From Alteromonas_F sp964429915 (lineage in GTDB: Bacteria; Pseudomonadota; Gammaproteobacteria; Enterobacterales; Alteromonadaceae), in contig CAYSDZ010000037.1 in NCBI GenBank assembly GCA_964429915.1, forward strand, positions 1 through 27,013: DNA of 27,013 bases. Direction: 5' to 3'. The translations under genes were made by a program, and so were the position numbers. This document shows positions 16,334 to 25,151 of the stretch, piece by piece. Under the pieces are notes generated by a model that did not search any database, was not told where the DNA came from, and saw only the letters and a list, made by a program, of their open reading frames with translations. How positions within the stretch are numbered: position 1 is the first letter of the stretch; each line of letters starts with the position of its first letter.

Positions 16334-18256
16334 ATGTCATCCGTTAAGCAAACCGTAAAAGAGGTTTTTTCGCCCTCAGGTGCCCTTGCCACCGCTTTAT
16401 CAGGGTTTACGCCAAGGCAACCGCAAATCGATATGGCCCTTGCGGTAGAAAAAGCAATAAAGGATACCTACGCCCTTATCGTTGAAGCTGGTACGGGAAC
16501 AGGCAAAACATTTGCTTACTTAGTACCTGCACTGCTTACGGGTGGGAAATCAATCATCTCAACGGGCACGAAAAACTTACAAGAACAATTGTTTCATAGA
16601 GACTTGCCGTTGATAAAAAAAGCGCTGTCTAGCAACAAACGCATGGCGCTATTGAAAGGAAGAGCAAATTACGTTTGTCTACTCAGGCTTGAGCAACACA
16701 AAGGCGGGGCAACCTTACTCGATAAACAAACACTGGGTGAGCTGAGTGTGGTTAGAACCTGGGTTAATTCTACCGCAAGCGGTGATATTGGCGAACTTAC
16801 TGACATTCCTGAAAACGCGCGAGTTATTCCTTTTGTTACTTCTACTGTAGACAATTGTTTAGGAAGAGATTGTCAACACTATGACGACTGCTATTTGGTA
16901 AAAGCGCGTAAAAAAGCATTAGAAGCCGATATAGTGGTGGTTAATCATCATCTTTTTTTTGCAGATTTAGCGTTAAAAGACACAGGGTTCGGTGAGCTTA
17001 TTCCCGAAGCTGACAATATTGTTTTTGATGAAGCACATCAAATTCCCGACATTGCCAGTGAATACTTTGGAGAGACTATGTCGAGTAGACAATGTCTCGA
17101 ACTAGCCAAAGATATTAGCGTCTTGTATCGAACATCGTTAAACGATATTGAGCAATTGGATAAAGCTGCACAAAAGTGTCAGTTGGCGGCATCAGATTTA
17201 CGCTTGTGTTTTAACATTGACCCCGAACGTGGTAATTGGGCCTTGGCGTTAGAAAAAGAAGAGGTCGCCAAGAAAGTAGAAGAATTAAAAGCGGCGTTAG
17301 CTATTGTCTACGAAGTTGCAAAAATTCATTTAGGCAGAAGCAAAGAACTGGATGCAATTTTTGAACGAGTGGTGATCTTGAGGGGCAATTTAGATGCAAT
17401 TTGCAACACCTCTGAACTTGGGGTTAGCTTGTGGTATGAAACTACACAAAAGCACATAGTTCTACATTTAACACCGCTTTCTGTTGCGTCTAAATTCAAA
17501 CACATTATGGACGATTCGGCTAACTCATGGGTCTTCACCTCAGCTACTTTAAAAGTAGGCGAAGATTTTAGTCACTTTAAACATAAAATGGGCTTATACG
17601 ACGCCAATACGCTAGCGCTGGAGAGTCCATTCGACTACCCAAATCAAGCAATGCTATGCGTTCCTAGGCACATACCAGAGCCCAACCATCCTAAAAACAG
17701 CGATGTGCTTTTACGCATCGCGAAACAACTGATTAGCGCCAGTAAAGGTCGCTGTTTTTTACTTTTTACTAGCCATTTCATGTTAAGGAAAGTGGCAAAA
17801 TACCTTGCTGATTCAATCGATAATCCTTTGCTAATACAGGGCGAAACAACCAAGCAGGCCTTACTTCAACGTTTTGTAAATGAACCTGATGCGGTACTGC
17901 TAGGCACTGGCGCGTTTTGGGAAGGCGTTGATGTGCGTGGCGACGCCTTGGTATGCGTATTAATAGACAAGCTGCCTTTCGCTGCACCGGACGATCCGCT
18001 TTTGCAAGCGCGAATTGAAGATTGCAGAAAACGCGGAGCTAACCCCTTTGCAGCTATCCAGATACCAGAAGCTGTGATCAGTTTGAAGCAGGGCGCAGGG
18101 CGTTTAATAAGAGATGATAATGATAAAGGCGCATTAGTTATTTGCGATACGCGTTTAGTGACCAATGCCTATGGTAAAACGTTTCTCGAGAGTCTTCCTG
18201 CCATGAAACGCACTCGCGATATCAACGTTGTAACATCATTTTTGGAAACTTTATGA
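16334..18256 (+). CDS. yoaA: ATP-dependent DNA helicase, DinG/YoaA family
   Basis: XPD-like iron-sulfur superfamily 2 helicase (5'-3'), involved in DNA repair together with a polymerase III subunit in E. coli. The 640 residues match YoaA (636). Motifs: Walker A EAGTGTGKTFAYL (51-63); four cysteines at 115, 175, 180 and 186 (ANYVCLL ... NCLGRDCQHYDDC), positioned for the 4Fe-4S cluster; VVNHHLFFADL; Walker B DEAH (232-235); and C-terminal helicase motifs LGTGAFWEGVDVRG and QGAGRLIRD. The ATG at 16334 has only a weak ribosome-binding site. The stop overlaps the tsaB start (ATGA), so the two are coupled, the same order as in E. coli. Confidence 0.95.
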   Translation: MSSVKQTVKEVFSPSGALATALSGFTPRQPQIDMALAVEKAIKDTYALIVEAGTGTGKTFAYLVPALLTGGKSIISTGTKNLQEQLFHRDLPLIKKALSSNKRMALLKGRANYVCLLRLEQHKGGATLLDKQTLGELSVVRTWVNSTASGDIGELTDIPENARVIPFVTSTVDNCLGRDCQHYDDCYLVKARKKALEADIVVVNHHLFFADLALKDTGFGELIPEADNIVFDEAHQIPDIASEYFGETMSSRQCLELAKDISVLYRTSLNDIEQLDKAAQKCQLAASDLRLCFNIDPERGNWALALEKEEVAKKVEELKAALAIVYEVAKIHLGRSKELDAIFERVVILRGNLDAICNTSELGVSLWYETTQKHIVLHLTPLSVASKFKHIMDDSANSWVFTSATLKVGEDFSHFKHKMGLYDANTLALESPFDYPNQAMLCVPRHIPEPNHPKNSDVLLRIAKQLISASKGRCFLLFTSHFMLRKVAKYLADSIDNPLLIQGETTKQALLQRFVNEPDAVLLGTGAFWEGVDVRGDALVCVLIDKLPFAAPDDPLLQARIEDCRKRGANPFAAIQIPEAVISLKQGAGRLIRDDNDKGALVICDTRLVTNAYGKTFLESLPAMKRTRDINVVTSFLETL

Positions 18257-18936
18257 AAACGGTAAATTTATTAGCCATTGATACGTCTATGGAAGCGTGT
18301 TCAGCTTCGCTATTAGTTGAGGGGCATCGTTACAAGGAATACGATATTTGCCCCCAACAACATAGCCAAAAAATACTTCCTATGGTTCAGGCTTTACTAA
18401 AGCAAGCGAATGCTTCGTTGGCCGATGTTCATTATATCATAGTAGGTCGAGGCCCCGGTAGTTTTACAGGCGTTAGGATAGCATGTGGAATCGCGCAAGG
18501 CTTGGCTTACGGTGCGGGATTAAAGGTAATAGGGTTAAGTACTTTGGCGGCAATGGCCTTGGCTACAAAAAAAGACAAGGTTGCTGTTGCTTCTGATGCA
18601 AGAATGGGTGAAGTGTACTATGCAGAATTTCAGCGGCGAGACAACCTTTTGGCAATGGTAAGTAAAGAGCAAGTGTGTGCGCCGCAGATAGCAGCGGCTA
18701 GTGCGTGCAAGTTTGAACCTGATGCATTGGCTGGCACTGGATGGGCAAATTATCCAGATCTGAGTAGCGTATTTTCAGACAAACAAGCCTCGGTTCTTTA
18801 TCCCAATGCTGATTCAATGATTGACCTTGCACTTCAAGACTTAGCCAACAACTCAAGCATCGCGGTTGATGCAAGCGACATAGAACCCATTTATGTTCGA
18901 GATACGGTGACATGGAAAAAGCTGCCTGGTCGTTAA
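18253..18936 (+). CDS. tsaB: tRNA t6A biosynthesis protein TsaB
   Basis: Subunit of the TsaBDE complex that makes N6-threonylcarbamoyladenosine at position 37 of ANN-decoding tRNAs. It is an inactive ASKHA-fold partner that holds TsaD. The N-terminal NLLAIDTSMEACSASLLVEG and the strongly conserved GRGPGSFTGVRIACGIAQGLAYG are diagnostic. Length of 227 residues is normal. The ATG overlaps the end of yoaA by 4 bp. Confidence 0.96.
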   Translation: MKTVNLLAIDTSMEACSASLLVEGHRYKEYDICPQQHSQKILPMVQALLKQANASLADVHYIIVGRGPGSFTGVRIACGIAQGLAYGAGLKVIGLSTLAAMALATKKDKVAVASDARMGEVYYAEFQRRDNLLAMVSKEQVCAPQIAAASACKFEPDALAGTGWANYPDLSSVFSDKQASVLYPNADSMIDLALQDLANNSSIAVDASDIEPIYVRDTVTWKKLPGR

Positions 18937-18972
18937 TAGGCAAGGGCATCGGTTTGGCGGCGTGTTTTTTGC

Positions 18973-19007
18973 AACCACGTTTTTCAAAAATTGGAAAGTG
19001 GTTTTAA
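18973..19007 (+). terminator. Imperfect hairpin after tsaB
   Basis: Paired arms AACCAC/GTGGTT and TTTC/GAAA (18973-18984 with 18994-19003), with a short bulge and an AT loop, followed by only four T residues. Possibly a weak terminator of the yoaA-tsaB unit. Confidence 0.35.
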
Positions 19008-19021
19008 AAAATCAATAAAGC

Positions 19022-19297
19022 ATGACAGCGATAATACCTAGTGTCAGCAGTACAGCGTTTACGCCATCTGCGACAAAAAAAGCGAATTCGGCCGCGATTG
19101 AGCTTAAGCCTAAAAACGCTGAAATAGTGCCTACACAAACACGTAAGCCCAATACTTTTTCGGGCGCACCTGCATTTACCCCAGAAAAACTCTCTCCTGA
19201 GCCTGCCAACAAAGCGTTAAGTGAATATCTAGCAATACAAAATAACGAAAGAAGGGAACAACTTAGCCAATTTTTTGGTCTAGATGTATATGCGTAA
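19022..19297 (+). CDS. Small protein of unknown function
   Basis: A 91-residue, Ala/Pro/Thr/Lys-rich protein. The first 60 residues look disordered, with no signal peptide or membrane helix. The end, LSEYLAIQNNERREQLSQFF and GLDVYA, looks like a short helix with a conserved-looking tail. I do not recognise a family. The ATG at 19022 has a weak AAAG-type ribosome-binding site. It lies between tsaB and the Slp-type lipoprotein, where E. coli has no gene. Its codon use and its position in a same-strand gene array argue that it is real. Confidence 0.6.
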   Translation: MTAIIPSVSSTAFTPSATKKANSAAIELKPKNAEIVPTQTRKPNTFSGAPAFTPEKLSPEPANKALSEYLAIQNNERREQLSQFFGLDVYA

Positions 19298-19383
19298 TTA
19301 GATTTGGTCCGGTTGATTCAGTGTTTATTCATATAAAGCGTTTTAATAATAAGTGTTTTTCTTTATTAGATGGAGAGTGTTGT

Positions 19384-20085
19384 ATGCGCTTGCTGATTGT
19401 CAGTGTTATTTTAATAATGTCAGGGTGTGCACTTGTGCCTGAGAATATTCAAGTCGCCAATGAAGACCAACTGGTAAGCTACGAGCAAGTTGTGTCTGTT
19501 GCAAAAGAAAAAAGCCTTAACAAGCCAGCGCGGTGGGGAGGGTTAATTGCCAATGTGGACAATAAAAAGGAAGGCTCGATTGTAGAGGTGGTCTCCTTTC
19601 CTTTGAATCATTACGGTAAACCAAATATTGCGAACGAAAGTGTGGGGCGGTTTAAAGTGAGAATGGGTGATTTTCTTGACCCTGTCGTGTTTGAAAATGG
19701 AAGGGTTATTACGTTTACAGGTAAGGTAAGTGAACCCAGTGAGGGTATCATTGGCGAGCAAGCTTATGTTTATCCCACTCTAGACGGAGAGAGCTTTCAT
19801 TTATGGCGTAAAGAGACACAGTACGATGTGTCTACGACAGATTTCGGTGTGTATTCGGGATTCTCTCCTTTCTTTTTTGGACCCAGTTTTTACAACGGCT
19901 TTTATGGACCACGATTTTTTGGCCCTCAATTTTACGGAGCGCACCCTTTTGGTTTCAGAAACGGGTTTCACCGTTCTAGAGTACGCGTTATTCAGCGCGC
20001 ACCCAGTGCCTCACCTCGCCGAAACACCATCAACACATCGCCATACAAAGGAAGGCGCTCAACTCAGCTAGATAAAGTAAAATAA
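19384..20085 (+). CDS. Slp/YeaY-family outer-membrane lipoprotein with aromatic Gly/Pro-rich tail
   Basis: Lipoprotein of 233 residues. The lipobox LIMSGC places the lipidated cysteine at residue 15. The next residue is Ala and not Asp, so export to the outer membrane is expected. The Slp domain runs to about residue 155 (SYEQVVSVA, ARWGGLIANVDN, FPLNHYGKP, GRFKVRMGDFLDP). The rest is an unusual tail with repeated aromatic-Gly-Pro units (FFFGPSFYNGFYGPRFFGPQ), then a basic, Ser/Arg-rich end. The start is the ATG at 19384 with GGAGAG about 8 nt upstream; the frame is open back to 19321 but that would put residues before the signal. The position between tsaB and fadD matches YeaY of E. coli, whose function is unclear. 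Confidence 0.88.
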   Translation: MRLLIVSVILIMSGCALVPENIQVANEDQLVSYEQVVSVAKEKSLNKPARWGGLIANVDNKKEGSIVEVVSFPLNHYGKPNIANESVGRFKVRMGDFLDPVVFENGRVITFTGKVSEPSEGIIGEQAYVYPTLDGESFHLWRKETQYDVSTTDFGVYSGFSPFFFGPSFYNGFYGPRFFGPQFYGAHPFGFRNGFHRSRVRVIQRAPSASPRRNTINTSPYKGRRSTQLDKVK

Positions 20086-20105
20086 ACAAATGAGTAAATA
20101 TTAAA

Positions 20106-20136
20106 GCGGCAAAAGAATGCCGTTTTTTATTGCCGC
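20106..20136 (+). terminator. Terminator after the Slp-family gene, with an alternative pairing
   Basis: CGGCA (20107-20111) / TGCCG (20118-20122) with a 6-nt loop and six T residues (20123-20128). The same left arm, read as GCGGCAA, can instead pair with TTGCCGC (20130-20136) further downstream, which would give a competing, longer-loop hairpin across the T run. Confidence 0.7.
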
Positions 20137-20160
20137 GTAGATTAAGGATAAGGAAAAAAG

Positions 20161-21027
20161 ATGCCGCATATGAAAGAGTGGGAATGTGATTTGGGGTATC
20201 TTAGTTTGAGGGGGTTAGCCTCTCGACCAGACAAGCCAACGAAAAGCCTCGTAGTGGCGATCCATGGGTTTTTAGATAATGCTAACAGTATGACAGAGCA
20301 AGCTTGTGCATTTCCCGACAGTTATTTCATAGCGATAGATTTACCAGGACATGGTAAGTCAGACCATCGACCCACAGGTGTTCACTACAATCTACTGGAT
20401 TACGTTCAAGACTTGCACAGTTTAGTTAATAAACTTGCTGTGGAAAACGTTATCTTGGTTGGTCATTCTTTGGGAGGGATTATTGCGAGTTTATTTGCTG
20501 GTCTTTTTCCCGAGCGAGTGTCGGCTTTGATCAGCATTGATGCATGTGGCCCTATTACAAAGCCAGCCTCAACGTCTCACAGCCAAATTCGTGAGTCTAT
20601 AGAAAGCCGAGCAAATAAAATGGTACCGCGAAAGCCTAAGCCTATCAGTTTAGACACCGCAGTATCGCTTAGAGTTGCTAAAACAGATTTATCTGAAAAA
20701 TGGTGTAAACATATACTCAAAAGAAATATCATTATTACTGATGATAACGAAGTGCAGTGGAGTAGTGATAGCCGATTGCGAACACACTCTCTTTTAAGGT
20801 TGACTGACGAGCAAGCGGAAAACATTATTAGTCAAATACGATGTCCTGTGCTTATTTTAGCGGCCTCTAATAGTTTTAAAGCATTGCCGTCTAGTTTTAA
20901 GCGCAGAAAATCCTGGCTGCCCAAAGAGCTTGAATTTAAGGTGTTACAGGGTGGTCATCACATTCATTTAGAATGCATAAGCGAAACCAATGCTTTAGTC
21001 AGTGAATTTGTAAGAAAACGGGTATAA
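20161..21027 (+). CDS. Alpha/beta hydrolase
   Basis: Cytoplasmic alpha/beta-fold hydrolase of 288 residues; substrate unknown. The oxyanion region AIHGFLDN (33-40), the strand-helix LPGHGKSDHRP and the nucleophile elbow VGHSLGGIIAS (Ser103) are clear, and the catalytic His lies in QGGHHIHLE near 267. At the usual position of the acid after the strand CPVLILAASNSF there is no Asp, so the acid may be elsewhere or the triad incomplete. No signal peptide. AAGGA and AAGGAAAAAAG precede the ATG at 20161; an ATG three codons later is the alternative. It lies 56 bp before fadD, so a lipid-related ester substrate is possible but is only inference. Confidence 0.85.
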   Translation: MPHMKEWECDLGYLSLRGLASRPDKPTKSLVVAIHGFLDNANSMTEQACAFPDSYFIAIDLPGHGKSDHRPTGVHYNLLDYVQDLHSLVNKLAVENVILVGHSLGGIIASLFAGLFPERVSALISIDACGPITKPASTSHSQIRESIESRANKMVPRKPKPISLDTAVSLRVAKTDLSEKWCKHILKRNIIITDDNEVQWSSDSRLRTHSLLRLTDEQAENIISQIRCPVLILAASNSFKALPSSFKRRKSWLPKELEFKVLQGGHHIHLECISETNALVSEFVRKRV

Positions 21028-21082
21028 AAGCACTTAGCAGAAAAGTACTGAACATAGCAAGTACACCGAATAGGTAATAAAA

Positions 21083-22735
21083 ATGGAAAAAATTTGGCTC
21101 GAACACTACGACCCGCGAGTGAGCAGTGAAATAGATATCGATAAATATACTTCAGTTGTCGATATTTTTGAGCAATCAGTGGCCCAATACAAAGATGCCA
21201 AAGCCTTTACTAACATGGGTGAGTCTATTAGTTTTAATGAATTAGATAGGCGCTCAAAGCAATTTGCTGCTTACCTACAGCAGTCTGGATTGCAAGCAGG
21301 CGATGCGGTTGCCATTATGATGCCAAATCTGCTTCAATATCCTATTGCTATGTTTGGGGTGCTAAGAGCCGGAATGGTCGTGGTTAATGTTAATCCTCTC
21401 TATACGGCACGCGAGCTTAAACATCAACTCAATGACTCTGGCGCCAAAGCGATTGTCATTGTCGAAAATTTTGCTCAAACGTTAAGTAAAGTGCTGAAAG
21501 AGACGTCTTTGGAGCTCGTATTACTGACATCAATAGGCGATATGCTACCAGCGCCCAAGCGCTGGATAGTGAACAGCGTGGTGAAATATCTAAAAAAAAT
21601 GGTGCCTAAGTTCGAACTCACAAACGCCAAATCGTTTAAGCAAGCGGTAAACTCAATCGAAGCCAGTGAATATAAGCGACCTTCGCTTTCGCACGACTCG
21701 CTCGCGTTTTTACAGTATACGGGAGGCACTACTGGCGTTTCAAAAGGCGCAAAGTTAACGCATAAAAATATGATCGCTAACTTAGAGCAGGTATCACAAA
21801 TTCTAGAGACCGTTATAGAACCCGAAAAGGATGTGGTTGTTACTGCTCTTCCGCTGTACCATATCTTTGCTTTAACTGCGAATTGTTTACTTTTTTTAAA
21901 ATATGGCTGTCAAAATTTACTGATCACTAACCCAAGAGATATGCCCAAATTTGTCAACGAATTGAGCAAATATCCTTTTACTATTTTACCTGGAGTCAAT
22001 ACGCTGTTTAACGGCCTATTAAACACGCCTGGCTTCTCAGAACTGGATTTTTCGCATTTCAAATTTGGATTAGGAGGGGGAATGGCTGTTCAGCGACCGG
22101 TTGCTGAAAAATGGCAAAAAGTCACCGGCACCGTGTTACTCGAGGGCTACGGTTTAACCGAATGTAGCCCTGTTGTTACGGTTAATCCTCCCCAGCTCAA
22201 AGCATACAAAGGCAGTATTGGAATGCCGGTGCCATCTACTGAAGTAAAGTTGCTAGATGATGATGGCAATGAAGTAGCTAAGGGAGAGCCCGGGGAAATG
22301 TGGGTAAAAGGACCTCAGGTGATGTCAGGTTATCTCAATCGTCAGGAGGCGAGCGACGAGATTTTGCGTGATGGCTGGTTGGCAACAGGCGATATCGCTA
22401 AAGTTGATGAGCAAGGGTATTTCTACATCGTTGATCGCAAAAAAGATATGATTTTAGTTTCTGGATTTAATGTTTTTCCAAACGAAATTGAAGAAGTTGC
22501 AGCCATGCATGAGCAAGTACTTGAAGCCGCAGCGGTGGGAATACCGCACGATTCCAGTGGTGAAGTGGTGCGTTTATTTGTCGTTAGGAAAAGTACTGAC
22601 TTAACTGAAAAAGACGTGATAGCACATTGTAAGCAGCACCTTACTGGCTATAAGGTACCAAAGTCTGTGGTGTTTAAAGAAGAACTACCGAAAACTAACG
22701 TAGGTAAAATTTTGCGACGAGAATTACGTGATTAA
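21083..22735 (+). CDS. fadD: Long-chain-fatty-acid--CoA ligase
   Basis: Acyl-CoA synthetase that activates long-chain fatty acids through an acyl-AMP, feeding beta-oxidation and phospholipid synthesis. The 550 residues match FadD (561 in E. coli). ANL-superfamily motifs: the AMP-binding P-loop YTGGTTGVSKGAKLTH (about 212-227); EGYGLTECSPVV; and DGWLATGDIAKVDEQGYF with VDRKKDMILVSGFNVFPNE, the FACS region. The catalytic lysine is in the final PKTNVGKILRREL. The start ATG follows a TAGGTAATAAAA leader. Its end overlaps rnd by 8 bp, as in the conserved fadD-rnd order. Confidence 0.95.
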   Translation: MEKIWLEHYDPRVSSEIDIDKYTSVVDIFEQSVAQYKDAKAFTNMGESISFNELDRRSKQFAAYLQQSGLQAGDAVAIMMPNLLQYPIAMFGVLRAGMVVVNVNPLYTARELKHQLNDSGAKAIVIVENFAQTLSKVLKETSLELVLLTSIGDMLPAPKRWIVNSVVKYLKKMVPKFELTNAKSFKQAVNSIEASEYKRPSLSHDSLAFLQYTGGTTGVSKGAKLTHKNMIANLEQVSQILETVIEPEKDVVVTALPLYHIFALTANCLLFLKYGCQNLLITNPRDMPKFVNELSKYPFTILPGVNTLFNGLLNTPGFSELDFSHFKFGLGGGMAVQRPVAEKWQKVTGTVLLEGYGLTECSPVVTVNPPQLKAYKGSIGMPVPSTEVKLLDDDGNEVAKGEPGEMWVKGPQVMSGYLNRQEASDEILRDGWLATGDIAKVDEQGYFYIVDRKKDMILVSGFNVFPNEIEEVAAMHEQVLEAAAVGIPHDSSGEVVRLFVVRKSTDLTEKDVIAHCKQHLTGYKVPKSVVFKEELPKTNVGKILRRELRD

Positions 22736-23858
22736 TTTAGTGACATCTAGCGAGTCTCTAGCAGTGGTATGTGAGCAAGCTAAGCAATGCGCTTATATTA
22801 TGTTAGACACCGAGTTCGTGAGAACCAGAACCTTGTATCCTTGTTTAGGGTTAATTCAATTAAACGACGGCAAGCAAGTCTCGCTCATCGATCCGACTAA
22901 AATTGATGATTTTTCTGCGCTCACTGATTTACTCACTGAGCCTTCCTGCTTAAAAGTGCTTCACGCATGCTCGGAAGACTTAGAAACGTTTTTTACTGCC
23001 TTGAAAGTAGTGCCTTCGCCGGTTTTTGATACTCAATTTGCCGCACAACTATGCGGTATGGGATCGACTGTGGGCTACGCCAATTTGGTAGAAAAGCTGC
23101 TCGATATTCAAATTGATAAAGGCGAATCGCGTACCGATTGGTTGGCAAGACCGCTTAGCGACAGCCAGCTTGAATACGCGGCAAATGACGTGGTTTATCT
23201 GTATCCCGTTTTCGAGCACTTAAAACAAACGTTGAGTGAAGAGCAAGTCGACATTGTTATAGACGAAATGGCTCATCTTGCCTTAAAAAAAATCTCGCAA
23301 ATGCCGGCTGAATTCGCTTATCTGTCTATAAAAAATAACTGGAAGTTGCGTGGTCATTCACTACTCGCATTAAAGTATTTGTCTGAGTGGCGACTAACGA
23401 GAGCTAGAAAGAAAAATATGGCGGTCAATTTTGTGCTCAAAGAGAGCACCATGATACAGATTGCTATGGCAATGCCGACAAGCAAAACAGCGCTAGCCAA
23501 GTTGGCAACCATCACTCCTCAAGACTTAAGAATGACCGGTGATCACGTTGTTTCTATTATTCGACAAGTAAAAGACGAGACGGAGGCAGACAAACTCAGC
23601 CTTCAACCTGTTCTACGGTTATCGGAGTTAAGCAAATATAAGCCAATGATGGCTAAGCTTAAAACGATCATTGACACTGTGTGCCAAGAGTCAGGGATTG
23701 CTAAAGAAATACTAGCGTCGAAAAAACAGATACATCAGCTAATGAAATATCGTTGGTTTGAGATAGACGAATATCAGGCGCAAGGGTTAAAGCCGGACTT
23801 AATCGTCGGTTGGAGAGCGCCTTTGTTTTCTCCTCATCTCGAACATCTCGAATGGTAA
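22728..23858 (+). CDS. rnd: Ribonuclease D
   Basis: 3'-5' exoribonuclease that trims tRNA 3' ends. DEDD-type active site: Asp27 and Glu29 (MLDTEFVRTRTLYPCLGLIQ), Asp84 (HACSEDLE), and the ExoIII motif Tyr150 and Asp154 (LEYAANDVVYLYP). An HRDC domain follows at about 205-285 (HSLLALKYLSEWRLTRARKKNM), then a second helical domain. The 376 residues match E. coli RNase D (375). The start is a GTG at 22728 overlapping the end of fadD; a GTG four codons later is possible. Confidence 0.95.
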   Translation: MINLVTSSESLAVVCEQAKQCAYIMLDTEFVRTRTLYPCLGLIQLNDGKQVSLIDPTKIDDFSALTDLLTEPSCLKVLHACSEDLETFFTALKVVPSPVFDTQFAAQLCGMGSTVGYANLVEKLLDIQIDKGESRTDWLARPLSDSQLEYAANDVVYLYPVFEHLKQTLSEEQVDIVIDEMAHLALKKISQMPAEFAYLSIKNNWKLRGHSLLALKYLSEWRLTRARKKNMAVNFVLKESTMIQIAMAMPTSKTALAKLATITPQDLRMTGDHVVSIIRQVKDETEADKLSLQPVLRLSELSKYKPMMAKLKTIIDTVCQESGIAKEILASKKQIHQLMKYRWFEIDEYQAQGLKPDLIVGWRAPLFSPHLEHLEW

Positions 23859-23865
23859 CAGCTAT

Positions 23866-24168
23866 ATGAAATATTGCGCAGTCTATAAAACCCACAAAAG
23901 AAGCGGCGTTTATTTGTTTGTAAAAGAAAAGGACGATTTTTCAGCCGTACCGAAAAGTCTGTTAGAACAACTAAGTACGCCTGAATTAGTTATGGTATTG
24001 CCTTTAACAACCCAGAAAACGCTGCTTAAAACAGAACAAAAGACCTTGGTTACTGCCTTAAACGAGCAAGGTTATTTTCTTCAGGTGTCTGATCAGGAAG
24101 ATAATTTACTTTCGCTTCATAGAAAGTCTCTAGGCTTAGATCCCATGCCGCCAAAAAGAGACATCTAA
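23866..24168 (+). CDS. ycgL: YcgL domain-containing protein
   Basis: Small cytoplasmic protein of 100 residues of the YcgL family, biochemical function not established. The family features are visible: CAVYKTHKRSGVYLFVKEKD with DFSAVPKSLL, LVMVLPLTTQKTLLKTE and LNEQGYFLQVSDQEDNLL. It is 7 bp downstream of rnd and its TAA shares a base with the next ATG. In E. coli ycgL is next to minCDE and begins the ycgL-ycgM-ycgN run, an order kept here apart from one inserted gene. Confidence 0.92.
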   Translation: MKYCAVYKTHKRSGVYLFVKEKDDFSAVPKSLLEQLSTPELVMVLPLTTQKTLLKTEQKTLVTALNEQGYFLQVSDQEDNLLSLHRKSLGLDPMPPKRDI

Positions 24169-25151
24169 TGTTACGTCCACTCGTTTTTATACTTTTGACT
24201 GTTTTGTTGTTGGGCTCGCGCTGTTGGGCGAAAGAGTCATTCGAACAATACACGTTGTCATTGCTAGAAGAGGCTCGACAGAACGGCATTACTGACGATG
24301 TAATACAAAGCGCAAAAGCAAGTTTGAGTTATCGCCCTACCGTCGTAAAAGCAGATAACAATCAACCGGAAAAGCGGATTACGCTTTCAGAGTATTTATC
24401 TACCCGAGTACCTGATTGGAAAGTTAAGCAAGCCGTTCAAGCCTACCAAGATCATTCCGCCTTACTTTTAAAAATTTCCAAAGAATATGGCGTGCAAAGT
24501 CGTTTTATCGTTGCACTTTGGGGTAATGAATCAAATTTTGGTCGTATTCAGGGTTCGCACCCTGTATTAAGTTCACTTGCCTCGCTCGCCTATGAAGGTC
24601 GTCGAGAAGCGATGTTCAAGCGCCAGTTTTTTGCTGCTTTGCGTATTATTCAAGAAGGGCATATAGAATTAGCCAATTTTGTGGGGTCTTGGGCTGGAGC
24701 TATGGGGCAGTCACAGTTTATGCCGACTAATTTTCTTGCTTACGCGGTTGATTACGATGGCGATGGCAAAAAAGATATCTGGCACTCTACGCCTGACGTA
24801 TTGGCATCGATTGCTAACTTTTTGAAGCAACACGGATGGCAGCAAAACTACACTTGGGGTCGTCAAGTTCGTATTCCTGAAAAATTAGAGCGTCACTGGA
24901 TAGGCTTAGGAAAAGACCAAGGCCAAGCCCTGAGCCACTGGCACAAACTTGGGGTGGTAAAATACAACAATAGCCCACTTCCTAAGGTTAATGTTCAGGC
25001 TTGGCTAATAGCGCCAGACGGTAACGAGGGAAGGCATTACTTGGTTTATGACAATTTTCAAACACTCATGAAGTGGAACCGTTCAAGTTACTTTGGCATT
25101 TCAGTTTCTTACTTAAGTGAGCGTATTAATAAAGAGCTAAAAACCCCATGA
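24168..25151 (+). CDS. Lytic murein transglycosylase (MltB type)
   Basis: Periplasmic peptidoglycan lytic transglycosylase of 327 residues that cleaves the MurNAc-GlcNAc bond. Signal peptide of about 21 residues ends CWA; the Cys is not in a valid lipobox (GSRC), so it should be soluble rather than lipidated as MltB is. The SLT_2 catalytic domain has WGNESNFG with the catalytic Glu121, then SLAYEGRREAMFKRQF, SWAGAMGQSQFMPTNF and the EF-hand-like VDYDGDGKKDIW. The C-terminal peptidoglycan-binding domain of some homologues is missing. It overlaps ycgL by 1 bp (TAATG) and the next gene by 4 bp (ATGA), so it is embedded in the ycgL-ycgM-ycgN run. Confidence 0.92.
   Translation: MLRPLVFILLTVLLLGSRCWAKESFEQYTLSLLEEARQNGITDDVIQSAKASLSYRPTVVKADNNQPEKRITLSEYLSTRVPDWKVKQAVQAYQDHSALLLKISKEYGVQSRFIVALWGNESNFGRIQGSHPVLSSLASLAYEGRREAMFKRQFFAALRIIQEGHIELANFVGSWAGAMGQSQFMPTNFLAYAVDYDGDGKKDIWHSTPDVLASIANFLKQHGWQQNYTWGRQVRIPEKLERHWIGLGKDQGQALSHWHKLGVVKYNNSPLPKVNVQAWLIAPDGNEGRHYLVYDNFQTLMKWNRSSYFGISVSYLSERINKELKTP

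Noticed and set aside
24168..24240. Lipoprotein signal on the MltB-type transglycosylase
   Set aside because: The only early cysteine is preceded by Arg (GSRC), which does not fit a lipobox; cleavage after CWA is more likely.
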